A program made the translations under genes and the position numbers. A DNA stretch of 64,000 nt from contig NZ_RCOG02000002.1 in NCBI RefSeq assembly GCF_009663685.2, positions 1 through 64,000 of the forward strand, in the 5' to 3' direction. The DNA comes from Cupriavidus sp. U2 (lineage in GTDB: Bacteria > Pseudomonadota > Gammaproteobacteria > Burkholderiales > Burkholderiaceae). Below, piece after piece: positions 43,532 to 52,077 of this stretch; positions within the stretch are counted from its first letter, which is position 1; each line of letters starts with the position of its first letter. The notes under the pieces are model-generated. The model made no database searches and was not told the origin of the DNA. It was given only the letters and a program-made list of their open reading frames with translations.

Positions 43532-44842
43532 ATGTCCGTTACTGCAGCATCCGCCAACGACCTGTCCAAAGCCACCCGACGACGCGCGATCATCGCCGCC
43601 ACCATCGGCAATGGCCTGGAATGGTTCGATTTCACCGTCTACAGCTTCTTCGCGGTCATCATCGCCAAGCTGTTCTTCCCCACCGGCAACGACCTGACGT
43701 CGTTCCTGCTGACCGTGGCCACGTTCGGCGTGGGCTTCTTCATGCGCCCGGTGGGCGCCATCGTGCTGGGCGTCTACGCCGACCGCGTCGGCCGCAAGGC
43801 CGCCCTGACGCTGACCATCCTGCTGATGGCGCTGGGTACGGCCATCATCGGCCTGGCCCCCACCTATGCATCGATCGGCCTCTGGGCACCGGCGCTGATC
43901 GTGCTGGCCCGCCTGATCCAGGGTTTTTCGGCCGGCGGCGAAGTGGGCGGCGCCACGGCGTTCCTGATCGAGCATGCGCCCGACGAGGAGCGCGGCGCCT
44001 ACGCCAGCTGGCAGCAGGCCAGCCAGGGCATTTCGTTCATGCTGGGCGCCGCCATGGGCGCGCTGGTCACGAACGGCCTGGACCAGGCCCAGATCGACGC
44101 GTGGGGCTGGCGCATCCCGTTCCTGTTTGGCCTGCTGATCGGCCCGGTGGGCATGTACATCCGCTCGCACCTGGAAGAGCCGCCCGAGTTCGAGCAGCGC
44201 CAGGCCGAGCGTCGCGCCAACAATGTGAAGTTCTCGCCGCTGTCGCAGGTGCTGCGCGACCATCCGCGCGAAGTGCTGGCCGGCCTGGGCGTGACCATCC
44301 TGTGGACGGTCTGCACCTATGTGCTGGTGTTCTACATGCCGTCCTACGCCAAGCAGCAGCTGGGCCTGCCGCTGGGCGCGACGTTCCAGTCCACGGCCAT
44401 CTGCGGCGCCATCATCCTGGTGCTGTGCCCGCTGATGGGCATGCTGTCCGACCGCGTGGGCCGCAAGCGCATGCTGAGCGTGGTGGCGCTGGCCATCCTG
44501 GTGCTGGCCTACCCGCTGTTCCACTGGCTCAACGTGTCCCCGACCACCGCCACGCTGCTGCAGGTGCAGATCGTGCTGGGCATCCTGCTGGCCGCCTTCA
44601 CGGGTCCGGCGCCAGCCGTGCTGGCCGAGCAGTTCCCGACCGAAGTGCGCTCCACCGGCCTTTCGCTCGCCTACAACTTCGCCGTGACGATCTTCGGCGG
44701 CTTCGCCCCGCTGATCGTGACGTGGCTGATCGAGTCCACTCACAACAAGCTGGCCCCGGCGTACTACGTGATTGCCGCCGCGGCCATCAGCCTGGTTGCG
44801 CTGGCCTTCATGCACGACCGTACGGGCAAGAAGCTGGCCTGA
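43532..44842 (+). CDS. MHS-family (metabolite:H+ symporter) MFS transporter
   Basis: A 436-residue MFS protein of the metabolite-H+ symporter group (citrate, alpha-ketoglutarate, proline/betaine carriers). The hallmark opening is IGNGLEWFDFTVYSFFAVII near residue 26. MRPVGAIVLGVYADRVGRKA follows near 71, and GFSAGGEVGGATAFLIEHAP near 131. The exact substrate is unresolved: CitA-like dicarboxylate or tricarboxylate uptake is the best guess. The ATG at 43532 is used; an upstream frame to 43466 adds residues that do not fit. A rho-independent terminator follows. Confidence 0.88.
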   Translation: MSVTAASANDLSKATRRRAIIAATIGNGLEWFDFTVYSFFAVIIAKLFFPTGNDLTSFLLTVATFGVGFFMRPVGAIVLGVYADRVGRKAALTLTILLMALGTAIIGLAPTYASIGLWAPALIVLARLIQGFSAGGEVGGATAFLIEHAPDEERGAYASWQQASQGISFMLGAAMGALVTNGLDQAQIDAWGWRIPFLFGLLIGPVGMYIRSHLEEPPEFEQRQAERRANNVKFSPLSQVLRDHPREVLAGLGVTILWTVCTYVLVFYMPSYAKQQLGLPLGATFQSTAICGAIILVLCPLMGMLSDRVGRKRMLSVVALAILVLAYPLFHWLNVSPTTATLLQVQIVLGILLAAFTGPAPAVLAEQFPTEVRSTGLSLAYNFAVTIFGGFAPLIVTWLIESTHNKLAPAYYVIAAAAISLVALAFMHDRTGKKLA

Positions 44843-44866
44843 CCCGGCAGTTTCCCCGCCGCAAGG

Positions 44867-44894
44867 AAGCCAACCTCCGGGTTGGCTTTTTTTT
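44867..44894 (+). terminator. Rho-independent terminator after the MHS transporter
   Basis: The 9-bp stem AAGCCAACC/GGTTGGCTT with a TCCG loop is followed by a run of T, 25 bases beyond the stop codon. Confidence 0.88.
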
Positions 44895-45025
44895 CGCCCG
44901 CGACGCGCCGCCGTTTGTCAGTTGGATGTCCGGATCCGGCTGGTTGCGGTCTTTACGGCGTGGCCTTCCGGGCGCATGATCGCTGCGGCGCCCGTGTGCG
45001 CCATGGACCCAAGGAGCGAAGGCGA

Positions 45026-45649
45026 ATGACGACGACATCCGCGCCGCAGACCCCGGTACGCTGCGGCTGGTGCGGGGATCTGGAGGACTACTGCCACTAT
45101 CACGACAACGAATGGGGCTTTCCGGTGGACGACGACCGGCGCCTGTTCGAAAAGCTGTGCCTGGAAGGTTTCCAGTCCGGCCTGAGCTGGCTGACCATCC
45201 TGCGCAAGCGCGAGGCCTTCCGCAAGGCCTTCGCCAATTTCGAGATCGACAAGGTGGCGCGATTTACCGAGCGCGACGTGGAGCGGCTGCTCGGCGATGC
45301 CGGCATCGTGCGCCATCGCGGCAAGATCGAGGCCGCCATCCACAACGCGAAGTGCGCGCAGGAACTGCTGAAGACCGAGCCGTCGCTGGCGGCCTACTTC
45401 TGGAAGTTCGAGCCCGACCCGAAGAGCCGGCCGAAGACGCTGACGCCCGACGTGCTGCGCACGATGGCCATCAGCCCCGAATCGACGGCCCTGTCGAAGG
45501 ATCTCAAGAAACGCGGCTGGAAGTTTGTCGGGCCGACCACGATGTACGCGCTGATGCAGGCCATGGGGCTGGTCAACGATCACATGGACGGCTGCGCGAC
45601 GCGTGCCGCGGTGCTCCGGGCGCGCAAGGCGTTCAAGGTGCCGCGCTAG
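45026..45649 (+). CDS. tag: DNA-3-methyladenine glycosylase I
   Basis: A 207-residue base-excision repair enzyme that removes 3-methyladenine from alkylated DNA. It opens with RCGWCGDLEDYCHYHDNEWG, the Tag start with a zinc-ligand cysteine and histidine. FEKLCLEGFQSGLSWLTILR is near residue 43, and GLVNDHMDGC (His and Cys four apart, completing the zinc site) is near 184. AAGGAG precedes the ATG. It is followed by an unusual 424-base repeat-rich gap. Confidence 0.95.
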   Translation: MTTTSAPQTPVRCGWCGDLEDYCHYHDNEWGFPVDDDRRLFEKLCLEGFQSGLSWLTILRKREAFRKAFANFEIDKVARFTERDVERLLGDAGIVRHRGKIEAAIHNAKCAQELLKTEPSLAAYFWKFEPDPKSRPKTLTPDVLRTMAISPESTALSKDLKKRGWKFVGPTTMYALMQAMGLVNDHMDGCATRAAVLRARKAFKVPR

Positions 45650-45921
45650 GGGTCCATGGGGTGAGCGACGGGCTGCCCAGGCGCGTTCCGCGCAACGGTC
45701 CGTATACGTATACCGACATTGTTTACGTATACATAAATAGTAGTAGTAATGGTTAACACCAGTCCGCGGCCGTGGATAACCCCGCTTCTTCCTTTTCGAT
45801 CAATGGGTTACACAACAGATAACCCTATGGGAAACCGTGCGGCGCATACGTGGACGCGGGTGGGTAACTACAGGATGACACCGGGGCGCTGACGTATACG
45901 TGCCGGGTTGTGCGTATACGC

Positions 45922-45973
45922 CCCACAGCCGTCCCACAGCCGCCCCACAGGCGGGCCCCAGGCCCGCCCACAG
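45922..45973. repeat. CCCACAG repeats in about 11-bp helical phase
   Basis: CCCACAG begins at 45922, 45933 and 45944, exactly 11 bases apart. A variant CCCCAGG at 45956 and another perfect copy at 45967 continue roughly the same step. Repeats on one face of the helix suggest cooperative protein binding, as in iteron arrays. Confidence 0.7.
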
Positions 45974-45987
45974 GCTTGTTCACGCGG

Positions 45988-45996
45988 TTATCCACA
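45988..45996 (+). promoter_or_regulatory. Perfect DnaA box
   Basis: TTATCCACA matches the DnaA R-box consensus TTATNCACA at all positions. It lies 15 bases after the last CCCACAG repeat and 78 bases before the LysE-family gene start. Confidence 0.6.
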
Positions 45997-46073
45997 GGAA
46001 AGCACGTGCATATCGGCGCGAATCGGCTCACACTGGCGCCTCGCCAATGCGGCGCCTTTCCGGAGCGCGTTCG

Positions 46074-46703
46074 ATGGATAGCACAACTCTCTTTCTTTAC
46101 CTGATTGCGGTAGCCGCCGTCATGGTCACACCGGGTCCGACGATGTTGCTGGCCCTGAGCAACGGCGCCACCCGCCCGATGCGCGTGGCTGCCTGCGGCA
46201 TTGCCGGGGCCGCGCTGGCCGACCTGATCCTGATCGGCGCCGTGGGCTGCGGGCTTGGCGCGGTGCTGCAGGCATCCGAGCACCTGTTTACGGCGATCAA
46301 GTGGATCGGCGCGGCCTACCTGTTCTTCCTGGCGGTCTCGATGTGGCGGGCGCCCACGCGGGAACTGGTGGCGACGTCGGACGCCACGTCGGCCAGCGGC
46401 CGCGCGGCTTTCCTGCGCGCGCTGTTCGTGGCCCTGTCGAACCCCAAGACCATCCTGTTCACGTCGGCCTTCGTGCCGCAGTTCGTCCACGCGGACAAGC
46501 CCGTGGCCATTCAGTACGTGATCCTGGCGGTGATTGCCGCGCTGATGGATATCGTGATGATGGCGATCTACGCGTTCGGCGGCCGCCACGCGGTGCGCAC
46601 GCTGTCGGCGCGGGCCGTGCAGTGGATCAACCGGGGCTGTGCCGGCATGCTGGCCTTCCTGGCCGTGGGCCTGAGCCTGTACCGCCGCAGCGACCTACGC
46701 TGA
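46074..46703 (+). CDS. LysE/RhtB-family amino-acid exporter
   Basis: A 209-residue inner-membrane protein with about six hydrophobic segments. VMVTPGPTMLLALSNGATR near residue 17 is the LysE/RhtB signature, with ALSNPKTILFTSAFVPQFV near 121 as a second conserved stretch. Likely substrates are homoserine, threonine or similar amino acids. CCGGAGCG precedes the ATG at 46074. Its last nine bases overlap the end of the convergent cation-efflux gene. Confidence 0.88.
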   Translation: MDSTTLFLYLIAVAAVMVTPGPTMLLALSNGATRPMRVAACGIAGAALADLILIGAVGCGLGAVLQASEHLFTAIKWIGAAYLFFLAVSMWRAPTRELVATSDATSASGRAAFLRALFVALSNPKTILFTSAFVPQFVHADKPVAIQYVILAVIAALMDIVMMAIYAFGGRHAVRTLSARAVQWINRGCAGMLAFLAVGLSLYRRSDLR

Positions 46704-47645
46704 CTCGGCCGGCGCCGGCTGCATGCGTGGCACCCTGACCGGGTCCACATGCGTCATGACGTTCAGGACGTCGTCGCGCTCCATCGCGCGACGGCGCGCC
46801 TCCGTGGCGATCGCGTGGCCCTGCTCGACGGTCAGGTCGGCCTGGATCTCCAGGTGCACGTCGACCAGGATCATGTCGCCCATCTTCCGGGTCTTCAGGT
46901 CATGCAGGCCCAGCACGCCGGGGGTATCCAGCATCGCGTCGCGCAGGCTGGCCACCACGTCCTCGTCGGCGGCGCGGTCCATCAGGTCGTTCATCGCATC
47001 CCAGCCAAATCGCAGGCCCATGCGCGACACCATCAAGCCCACCACGATGGCCGCAACGGGATCGAGCACGTGATACCCGAGCAGGTTGCCGCCAATACCC
47101 AGCGCCACCACCAGCGACGACGCCGCATCGGACCGCGCATGCCAGGCATTGGCCACCAGCATGCTCGACCTGACCCGCTCCGCCACGCGCAGCATGTAGC
47201 GGAACAGCCCCTCCTTGGCCGCCAACGCCGCCAGCGCCACCCACAACGCCACCGTCTGCACCGGCTGCGCCCCTTCCGGATGCTGGATCTTGCCAACCGC
47301 CGCCCACAGCATGCCCACGCCCACCGCCAGCAGCAGCGCGCCCAGCGCCAGCGAGGCCGCCGTCTCGAACCGCTGATGCCCGTACGGATGATCGGTATCG
47401 GCCCCCTTGCGACTGTGATGGCCGGCAAACAGCACGACGAAATCGGAAACGAGGTCGGACAGCGAATGAAGCGAATCGGCCACCAGCGCCTGTGAGCCGG
47501 CGACGACCCCGATCACGCCCTGGGCAATCGTCAGCCCAATATTGACGAAAACGCTGACGAGCGTGGACCGCCGCCCAGCCAGATGGCGGGCTTCGGCATC
47601 AAGATTGTCGGCGCCAAGGGCGGGAGCGACGTGCGGTTCACGCAT
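46695..47645 (-). CDS. Cation diffusion facilitator metal-efflux transporter
   Basis: A 316-residue CDF transporter exporting divalent metals (Zn, Fe, Co, Cd or Mn) by proton antiport. Metal-site HxxxD motifs are present in helices 2 and 5: HSLSD near residue 60 and HARSD near 168. A cytoplasmic C-terminal domain follows (VDVHLEIQADLTVEQGHAIA near 264). Which metal is carried cannot be told. The ATG at 47645 gives the usual start; a weak ribosome site precedes it. It overlaps the lysE-like gene tail to tail. Confidence 0.9.
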   Translation of the reverse strand: MREPHVAPALGADNLDAEARHLAGRRSTLVSVFVNIGLTIAQGVIGVVAGSQALVADSLHSLSDLVSDFVVLFAGHHSRKGADTDHPYGHQRFETAASLALGALLLAVGVGMLWAAVGKIQHPEGAQPVQTVALWVALAALAAKEGLFRYMLRVAERVRSSMLVANAWHARSDAASSLVVALGIGGNLLGYHVLDPVAAIVVGLMVSRMGLRFGWDAMNDLMDRAADEDVVASLRDAMLDTPGVLGLHDLKTRKMGDMILVDVHLEIQADLTVEQGHAIATEARRRAMERDDVLNVMTHVDPVRVPRMQPAPAESA

Positions 47646-48007
47646 GGGTGAAGACAGAGGGTGGGCGATAGGTGGAACGGTAGCATTTCTTGGGGTTCGG
47701 CTGCGCCGTCTCATTTACCGGCCGATTCCTGCGGGTCATGTACGCGCTATCAATGTGATCGCCCGTCGGACAGCTTTCTCCCTTTCGCAGCCAATAGTCC
47801 TTAAAGAAAATGAGGCCAGTTTTACCCTGCGCCTTCGAAGCCCAATCGATTCAAGCGAGCATTTGGACGCATTGCGCTCCAGCGAACACTCGGATCGATA
47901 CGAAACGGCTCGAGGGGAGGAATATAGGCCCTCAGAATCTCCGGCCCCCAAAGCAAAACAACGCACCACATCTTTCGACGTAGTGCGTTGTTTTACAAGG
48001 AAAATCC
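47646..48007. other. Gene-free, relatively A/T-rich region next to the tRNA gene
   Basis: I see no credible gene in these 362 bases; a 77-codon minus-strand frame (47736-47969) is unlike any family and has no ribosome site. The base composition is lower in G+C than the neighbours. The right end holds the terminator hairpin of the tRNA gene. It may be leftover DNA at a tRNA-linked junction. Confidence 0.5.
47955..47994 (-). terminator. Hairpin downstream of tRNA-Ala, likely terminator
   Basis: A 12-bp perfect inverted repeat with arms AAAACAACGCAC (47955-47966) and GTGCGTTGTTTT (47983-47994), 14 bases beyond the tRNA 3' end on the minus strand, with T residues at the far side in the direction of transcription. 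Confidence 0.75.
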
Positions 48008-48083
48008 TGGTGGACCGAAGGAGGATCGAACTCCCGACCTCTGCATTGCGAACGCAGCGCTCTCCCAGCTGAGCTATCGGCCC
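48008..48083 (-). tRNA. tRNA-Ala (anticodon CGC)
   Basis: A 76-nt minus-strand cloverleaf including an encoded CCA. The acceptor stem GGGCCGA pairs with TCGGTCC and contains the G3:U70 wobble pair that marks alanine tRNAs. The anticodon stem CTGCG/TGCAG encloses the 7-base loop TTCGCAA, giving CGC, which reads GCG codons, frequent in this high-GC genome. The T arm contains GTTCGATCC. Confidence 0.97.
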
Positions 48084-48093
48084 GTCGCGACTG

Positions 48094-48123
48094 ATTGTAG
48101 CCGAATCGCGAGCGGCCTTTCAA
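48094..48123 (-). promoter_or_regulatory. Promoter of tRNA-Ala
   Basis: On the minus strand a -35 TTGAAA (48118-48123) and a -10 TACAAT (48094-48099) are separated by 18 bases. The mature tRNA begins ten bases after the -10. Confidence 0.75.
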
Positions 48124-48151
48124 TCGCATCGAACCAACACTTTGGTGCGTT

Positions 48152-49876
48152 TCAGGTCGCCGCCATGCCGGGATTGCCGTCCATGCCGCGTACCGTGGGC
48201 AGGTTCAGTGGGCGGGCGCTAACTTCCTTGGTGGCGCGCAGCCACTGGGCCATCACGTCCCAGATCGGGGCGCCGCCGGTCTGGCGGGCTTCCTCGGACA
48301 CCGGGGCCCAGCCGGCAACCTTGTACGTCTTGCTGGCGTCCAGCGGCTGGCCGGCCAGGCGCATGTCGGTGATGCGCTTGCCGATTGGCTGGTTGGGGTC
48401 GATCGTGTATTGCAGGCCGCCCACGCGCACCATGTCGCCGCCCTGCTGGTAGTACGGGTCGGGGTTGAACAGGTTGTCGGCCACGTCTTCGAGGATGGTC
48501 TTGATCGTCTCGCCGGTCATCGCCGTCACGGTGGTGTACGGGTACGTGATGGCGGTCTGGTCCATCAGGGCTTCCATCGTAATGTTCTGGCCGGGCAGCA
48601 GCGTGGTGCCCCAGCGGAAACCTGGCGAAAATGCGATCTGGGCGTCCTGCACGGCCATCAGGCCATCCAGGATCAGCTGGTCGAAGGTGCCATTGAAGTT
48701 GCCGCGCCGGTACAGCAGGCCGCGATTCACGGCCAGCACTTCGGCCAGCTTGCTCTCGTAGGGGGCGCGCACCTTCTGGATCAGCGCGTTCATCTTCGGA
48801 TCGGCCGGCAGGTAATTGGCGAAGACCGGCAGCAGCTTGTAGCGGAAGTCGGCCACCTTGCCATTGCGGACGTCGAAGTCCAGCACGCCCAGGAACTTGC
48901 CGTTGGACCCGGCATTGGTCACCAGCGTGACACCGCCGGCGTTCTTCACCGGCACCGGGGCCGGCACGCCGTCGTGGGTGTGGCCGCCCAGGATGGCGTC
49001 GAGCCCGCGCACACGCGACGCCAGCTTCAGATCGACATCCATGCCGTTGTGCGACAGCAGCGCCACCACCTTGGCGCCCTTGCCGCGCACTTCGTCGATC
49101 ACCTGCTGCAGGTTCTCTTCCTGGATGCCGAAGGTCCAGTCCGGCACCAGGTAGCGCGGGTTGGCGATGGGCGTGTACGGAAACGCCTGGCCGATGATGG
49201 CCACCGGCACACCATTCATCTCGCGAATCACGTAAGGATCGAAGACCGGATCGCCGAAGTCGTTGGTCTTCACGTTCTGGGCCAGGAACGCCACCTTGCC
49301 CTTGAAGTCGTTGTCGACGATCTGTTTCACGCGATCGGCGCCGAGCGTCATTTCCCAGTGCGGCGTCATCACGTCGACGCCAAGCTGCAGCGCGGCATCG
49401 ACCATGTCCTGCCCCCTGGTCCACAGCGCCGTGGCCGATCCCTGCCAGGTATCGCCGCCGTCCAGCAGCAGCGCGCCGGGCCGGCTGGCCTTCATGCGCT
49501 GGATCAGCGTCGACAGATGGGCAAACCCACCGACCTTGCCGTAGCGGCGCGCCGCTTCGGTGAAATCCAGGGATGTGAACGCGTGCGCGGTGGCGCTGCC
49601 CCGGGCGATGCCGTACTGGCGCAGGAACGCGTCGCCCACCAGATGCGGCGGCTTGCCGGCCCACTCGGCCACGCCCAGGTTCACGTTCGGCTCGCGGAAA
49701 TGCACGGGCCGCAACTGCGCGTGGCAATCGGTGAAGTGCAGCAGGTGGACGTTGCCGAAGCGCGGCACGTCGTAGAGCCGCGTGGCGGCCTGCGCCGCCT
49801 GGGCGTCGCCGCCAGGGAATGTCATGCCTCCGGCGCCGGCCACGGCCAGCACCTGCAGGAACTCGCGTCGGTTCAT
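48152..49876 (-). CDS. soxB: Thiosulfohydrolase SoxB
   Basis: A 574-residue periplasmic dimanganese hydrolase that releases sulfate from the SoxYZ-bound S-sulfocysteine intermediate. It starts with a twin-arginine-type signal (NRREFLQVLAVAGAGGM). Metallophosphoesterase motifs are LHFTDCHAQLRP near residue 45, LLDGGDTWQGSA near 139, ALLSHNGMDVDL near 271 and GGHTHDGVPAP near 293. A 5'-nucleotidase C-terminal domain follows. It ends the sox run yz-dsrE-A-X-thioredoxin-B. Confidence 0.95.
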   Translation of the reverse strand: MNRREFLQVLAVAGAGGMTFPGGDAQAAQAATRLYDVPRFGNVHLLHFTDCHAQLRPVHFREPNVNLGVAEWAGKPPHLVGDAFLRQYGIARGSATAHAFTSLDFTEAARRYGKVGGFAHLSTLIQRMKASRPGALLLDGGDTWQGSATALWTRGQDMVDAALQLGVDVMTPHWEMTLGADRVKQIVDNDFKGKVAFLAQNVKTNDFGDPVFDPYVIREMNGVPVAIIGQAFPYTPIANPRYLVPDWTFGIQEENLQQVIDEVRGKGAKVVALLSHNGMDVDLKLASRVRGLDAILGGHTHDGVPAPVPVKNAGGVTLVTNAGSNGKFLGVLDFDVRNGKVADFRYKLLPVFANYLPADPKMNALIQKVRAPYESKLAEVLAVNRGLLYRRGNFNGTFDQLILDGLMAVQDAQIAFSPGFRWGTTLLPGQNITMEALMDQTAITYPYTTVTAMTGETIKTILEDVADNLFNPDPYYQQGGDMVRVGGLQYTIDPNQPIGKRITDMRLAGQPLDASKTYKVAGWAPVSEEARQTGGAPIWDVMAQWLRATKEVSARPLNLPTVRGMDGNPGMAAT

Positions 49877-49908
49877 GCTGTTATCCGTTGATTCGCCGGC
49901 GCGCCGGC

Positions 49909-50403
49909 TCAGGGCTTGCCGTAGCGTGCCAGCGCGGCCACGTCGTCGTCGATCATCTCGCCGACTTCCTTCTGCACCACACGCCCTTGCCCATCCAGCA
50001 CGTACAGCTCGGGCAGGCCCTTGCGGGCGCCAAAGGCGCGGCGCAGCGCATCGGAATCCATCGTGGCGGGGAAGGTATGGCCGCGCTGCTTCAGGTACGC
50101 CACGGCTTCCTGCGGCTGCCGGTCGATGCTGACGGTCAACACCTGCAGTGTCGTGCCGCGCGTCTTGTCGTAGAGCGCCTGCAGGCGCGGGTTCTGCAGC
50201 GCGCAGAACGGGCACCACGACGCCCAGAACTCGATCACCACCGGCTTGCCCGCCCACTGCGAGGCAGGCACCGTGCGGCCGTCCAGCAGCCTGACATCGG
50301 GCAGGTGGATGGTGTCGCCCACCTCGGCGGCATGGGCGAGCGCGCTGGCCATGCCCAGCACAGCCAGCAGCCATATCATCGCCACGCGCCACGCCCGCAT
50401 CAT
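49909..50403 (-). CDS. Periplasmic TlpA/SoxW-type thioredoxin
   Basis: A 164-residue protein with a signal peptide (cleavage near residue 26, SALAHA) and a thioredoxin fold holding WASWCPFCALQNP near residue 61, a CPFC active site. In sox clusters such thioredoxins (SoxW) keep SoxYZ or partner proteins reduced. It lies between soxX and soxB, 7 bases from soxX and 32 from soxB. ATG codons at 50403 and 50400 are both possible starts. Confidence 0.82.
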   Translation of the reverse strand: MMRAWRVAMIWLLAVLGMASALAHAAEVGDTIHLPDVRLLDGRTVPASQWAGKPVVIEFWASWCPFCALQNPRLQALYDKTRGTTLQVLTVSIDRQPQEAVAYLKQRGHTFPATMDSDALRRAFGARKGLPELYVLDGQGRVVQKEVGEMIDDDVAALARYGKP

Positions 50404-50410
50404 GCCGCCC

Positions 50411-51067
50411 CTACTGGTTGACCGGCGAGGCCGGGTCCAGCAACAGCGCCATGACGTCGCGGATCTGCTGTTCGGTCAGGATGCCCTTGTGGCCAAACCG
50501 TGGCATGTTCGAGCACGCGCTGTACGCGTTCGAATCCCAGATCTTGCCCCACGTGTAGCGCACCACGTCCGGCGAATTGCCGCGCAGCTTGCCGTATTGG
50601 TAGAGCGACGGGCCGATATTGCCGAACGAGATCTCTGCCTTGGTCAGCTGGTGGCAGGCGTAGCAGTTGGCACCGTTGGGCGCGCCCGCCTGATCCGAGA
50701 ACTGCATGCCGCGGCCGTTCTGGGCGATCTTCTCGCCTTCCTTCCAGTCGCCGATGAAGTGGTTGTCGGCCGGGTACTTCACCTGCTTCAGCTCGGCGGC
50801 CTCGACCTTTTTCGCCACGGCGGCGGGCACGTGCAGACGGTCCGGGTACTGGCTGCAAGCCTTCTGGGTGGCGTCCTGGTGGATCACCCCCTCGACCGTG
50901 GACGGGCCCTTCGACGTGAACGACGATTCGATCATCTGGCGCACGTCGGCGTCGGTGACCTTGACGGACTTGTCAGCCCTGGCGCCCTTGGCGGCGGTCT
51001 GCGCGTGCGCGCCCGAGGCGGCCAGCAGCACCAGCGCGGCGGCGGCCATCGTATGGAGTGTCTTCAT
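50411..51067 (-). CDS. soxX: Sulfur-oxidising cytochrome c subunit SoxX
   Basis: A 218-residue secreted monohaem cytochrome c (signal peptide ending GAHAQ near residue 23). The haem motif CYACHQ is near residue 136, and a methionine ligand is likely in SACSNMPRFGHKG near 182. SoxX pairs with SoxA to attach thiosulfate to SoxY. The long N-terminal region before the haem is typical of the larger SoxX type. It is directly downstream of soxA, 17 bases apart. Confidence 0.92.
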   Translation of the reverse strand: MKTLHTMAAAALVLLAASGAHAQTAAKGARADKSVKVTDADVRQMIESSFTSKGPSTVEGVIHQDATQKACSQYPDRLHVPAAVAKKVEAAELKQVKYPADNHFIGDWKEGEKIAQNGRGMQFSDQAGAPNGANCYACHQLTKAEISFGNIGPSLYQYGKLRGNSPDVVRYTWGKIWDSNAYSACSNMPRFGHKGILTEQQIRDVMALLLDPASPVNQ

Positions 51068-51084
51068 GTTGTTCTGCTCCGTGC

Positions 51085-51939
51085 TCAGCGCTTCATGTTC
51101 GGGCCGTCGTACGTGCCGCCGTTGGCGTTCTTCGCCAGGAACATCGTCAGGGCGGTAATCACGTCGGAGCCGTAGGCCGGTTCGGGGAATCGCTGCTGGC
51201 GCAGGCAGTCGTACAGGCGGTGCTGCATGGTGCGGACCTCGCCCTGCGACACGCGGTACGCGGGCCAGGTGGTGTACGCAGCCTGGGCGCCCTTCTCGGT
51301 CATCAGGTTCGGCAGGTCCTGCAGGCGGATACGCTGGCCGTCCACGGCGTGGCAGGTGGCGCAGGCAAAGTCATAGGCGCCGGCACGGTAGAAGAACATC
51401 TTCTGGCCCAGCGCGTAGACGCGCTTTTCCTCGGGGTGCGTCAGCTGGACGTTCATCTTCACGCCGCGCGATTCGCCGGTCAGGAAGGCGGCCAGGCGCT
51501 CGATGTCGGACGGCTTGCCCTGCGACGCGAACGGGTTCCTGGTGGCCTCTTCCTGCGTCAGGCCCTGCAGCGTCACGCGGCAGTACGCCAGGCGCTGTTC
51601 CAGGTCCATCACCTTGTTGGCGTCCTTGAAGTAGCGTGGCAGTTCGGCGTAGGCCCCCTTGGTCACGCCCGGGCCCTTGCCCAGGTCGCATTGCTCCAGC
51701 GATGCGTTTTTCGGGCCGGCGGGCTTTTTCCACAGTTCCTCGCCAGCGGCTTCCCACAGTTCGGCGGGATTGCCTTCGGCCAGCATCTGGCGGTACTTGG
51801 CGATTTCCTCGGCGGTGTTGTCCTGCGCCAGCGCGGGGCCGGACAGCGTCGCGGTGACGGCGGCCGCCACGGCGCCCAGCGCCACCAGCGCGGGGGCCAC
51901 GGTGCGGCGCAGACGGCGAATGTTGCGCACGGTAACCAT
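51085..51939 (-). CDS. soxA: L-cysteine S-thiosulfotransferase subunit SoxA (monohaem type)
   Basis: A 284-residue secreted protein (signal peptide ending GPALAQ). It has one haem motif, CATCHA near residue 191. The N-terminal haem seen in dihaem SoxA is missing: only single cysteines (LEQCDLG, LAYCRV) remain, probably a disulfide. A C-terminal cysteine in YDCLRQQRFPEP near 250 is the likely active-site cysteine/haem ligand. SoxAX joins thiosulfate to the SoxY swinging arm. The ATG at 51939 follows GAGGAGA; an earlier in-frame ATG would precede the signal peptide. Confidence 0.92.
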   Translation of the reverse strand: MVTVRNIRRLRRTVAPALVALGAVAAAVTATLSGPALAQDNTAEEIAKYRQMLAEGNPAELWEAAGEELWKKPAGPKNASLEQCDLGKGPGVTKGAYAELPRYFKDANKVMDLEQRLAYCRVTLQGLTQEEATRNPFASQGKPSDIERLAAFLTGESRGVKMNVQLTHPEEKRVYALGQKMFFYRAGAYDFACATCHAVDGQRIRLQDLPNLMTEKGAQAAYTTWPAYRVSQGEVRTMQHRLYDCLRQQRFPEPAYGSDVITALTMFLAKNANGGTYDGPNMKR

Positions 51940-52077
51940 TGGGGGATTCTCCTCGCCATCGCGCCGCATGGCTGGCGGACGGACGGCCTTCTTGTGCGGG
52001 TCCGGCGGCTCGTTGCCGGACGGCTTGTCAGTGAACCCGGGCAGGCCGCGACGATGCGCAGCGGCCGCCCCGGTCCG

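Larger units (their letters stand above)
45650..46073. other. Repeat-rich, origin-like intergenic region (GTATAC palindromes, phased CCCACAG repeats, DnaA box)
   Basis: No gene is visible in these 424 bases. From left to right it holds three GTATAC palindromes in 45701-45732 (the first two overlapping as CGTATACGTATAC). Then come an A/T-rich segment with TAGTAGTAGTAA, GTGGATAAC (45772-45780, an 8/9 DnaA-type match), the inverted repeat GGGTTA/TAACCC (45805-45825), and two more CGTATACG (45893-45900, 45913-45920). Four CCCACAG copies follow at 45922, 45933, 45944 and 45967, with a variant near 45956. The gap ends with a perfect DnaA box TTATCCACA (45988-45996). The function is unknown. Confidence 0.75.

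Noticed and set aside
45650..46073. A functional chromosome or plasmid origin
   Set aside because: There is no dnaA, repA, parA or parB gene next to it. The sequence is origin-like only, so I report it as a finding and not as an origin feature.
47736..47969. A 77-codon frame downstream of the tRNA gene
   Set aside because: No ribosome site, an arginine/serine-rich composition and no recognisable family.
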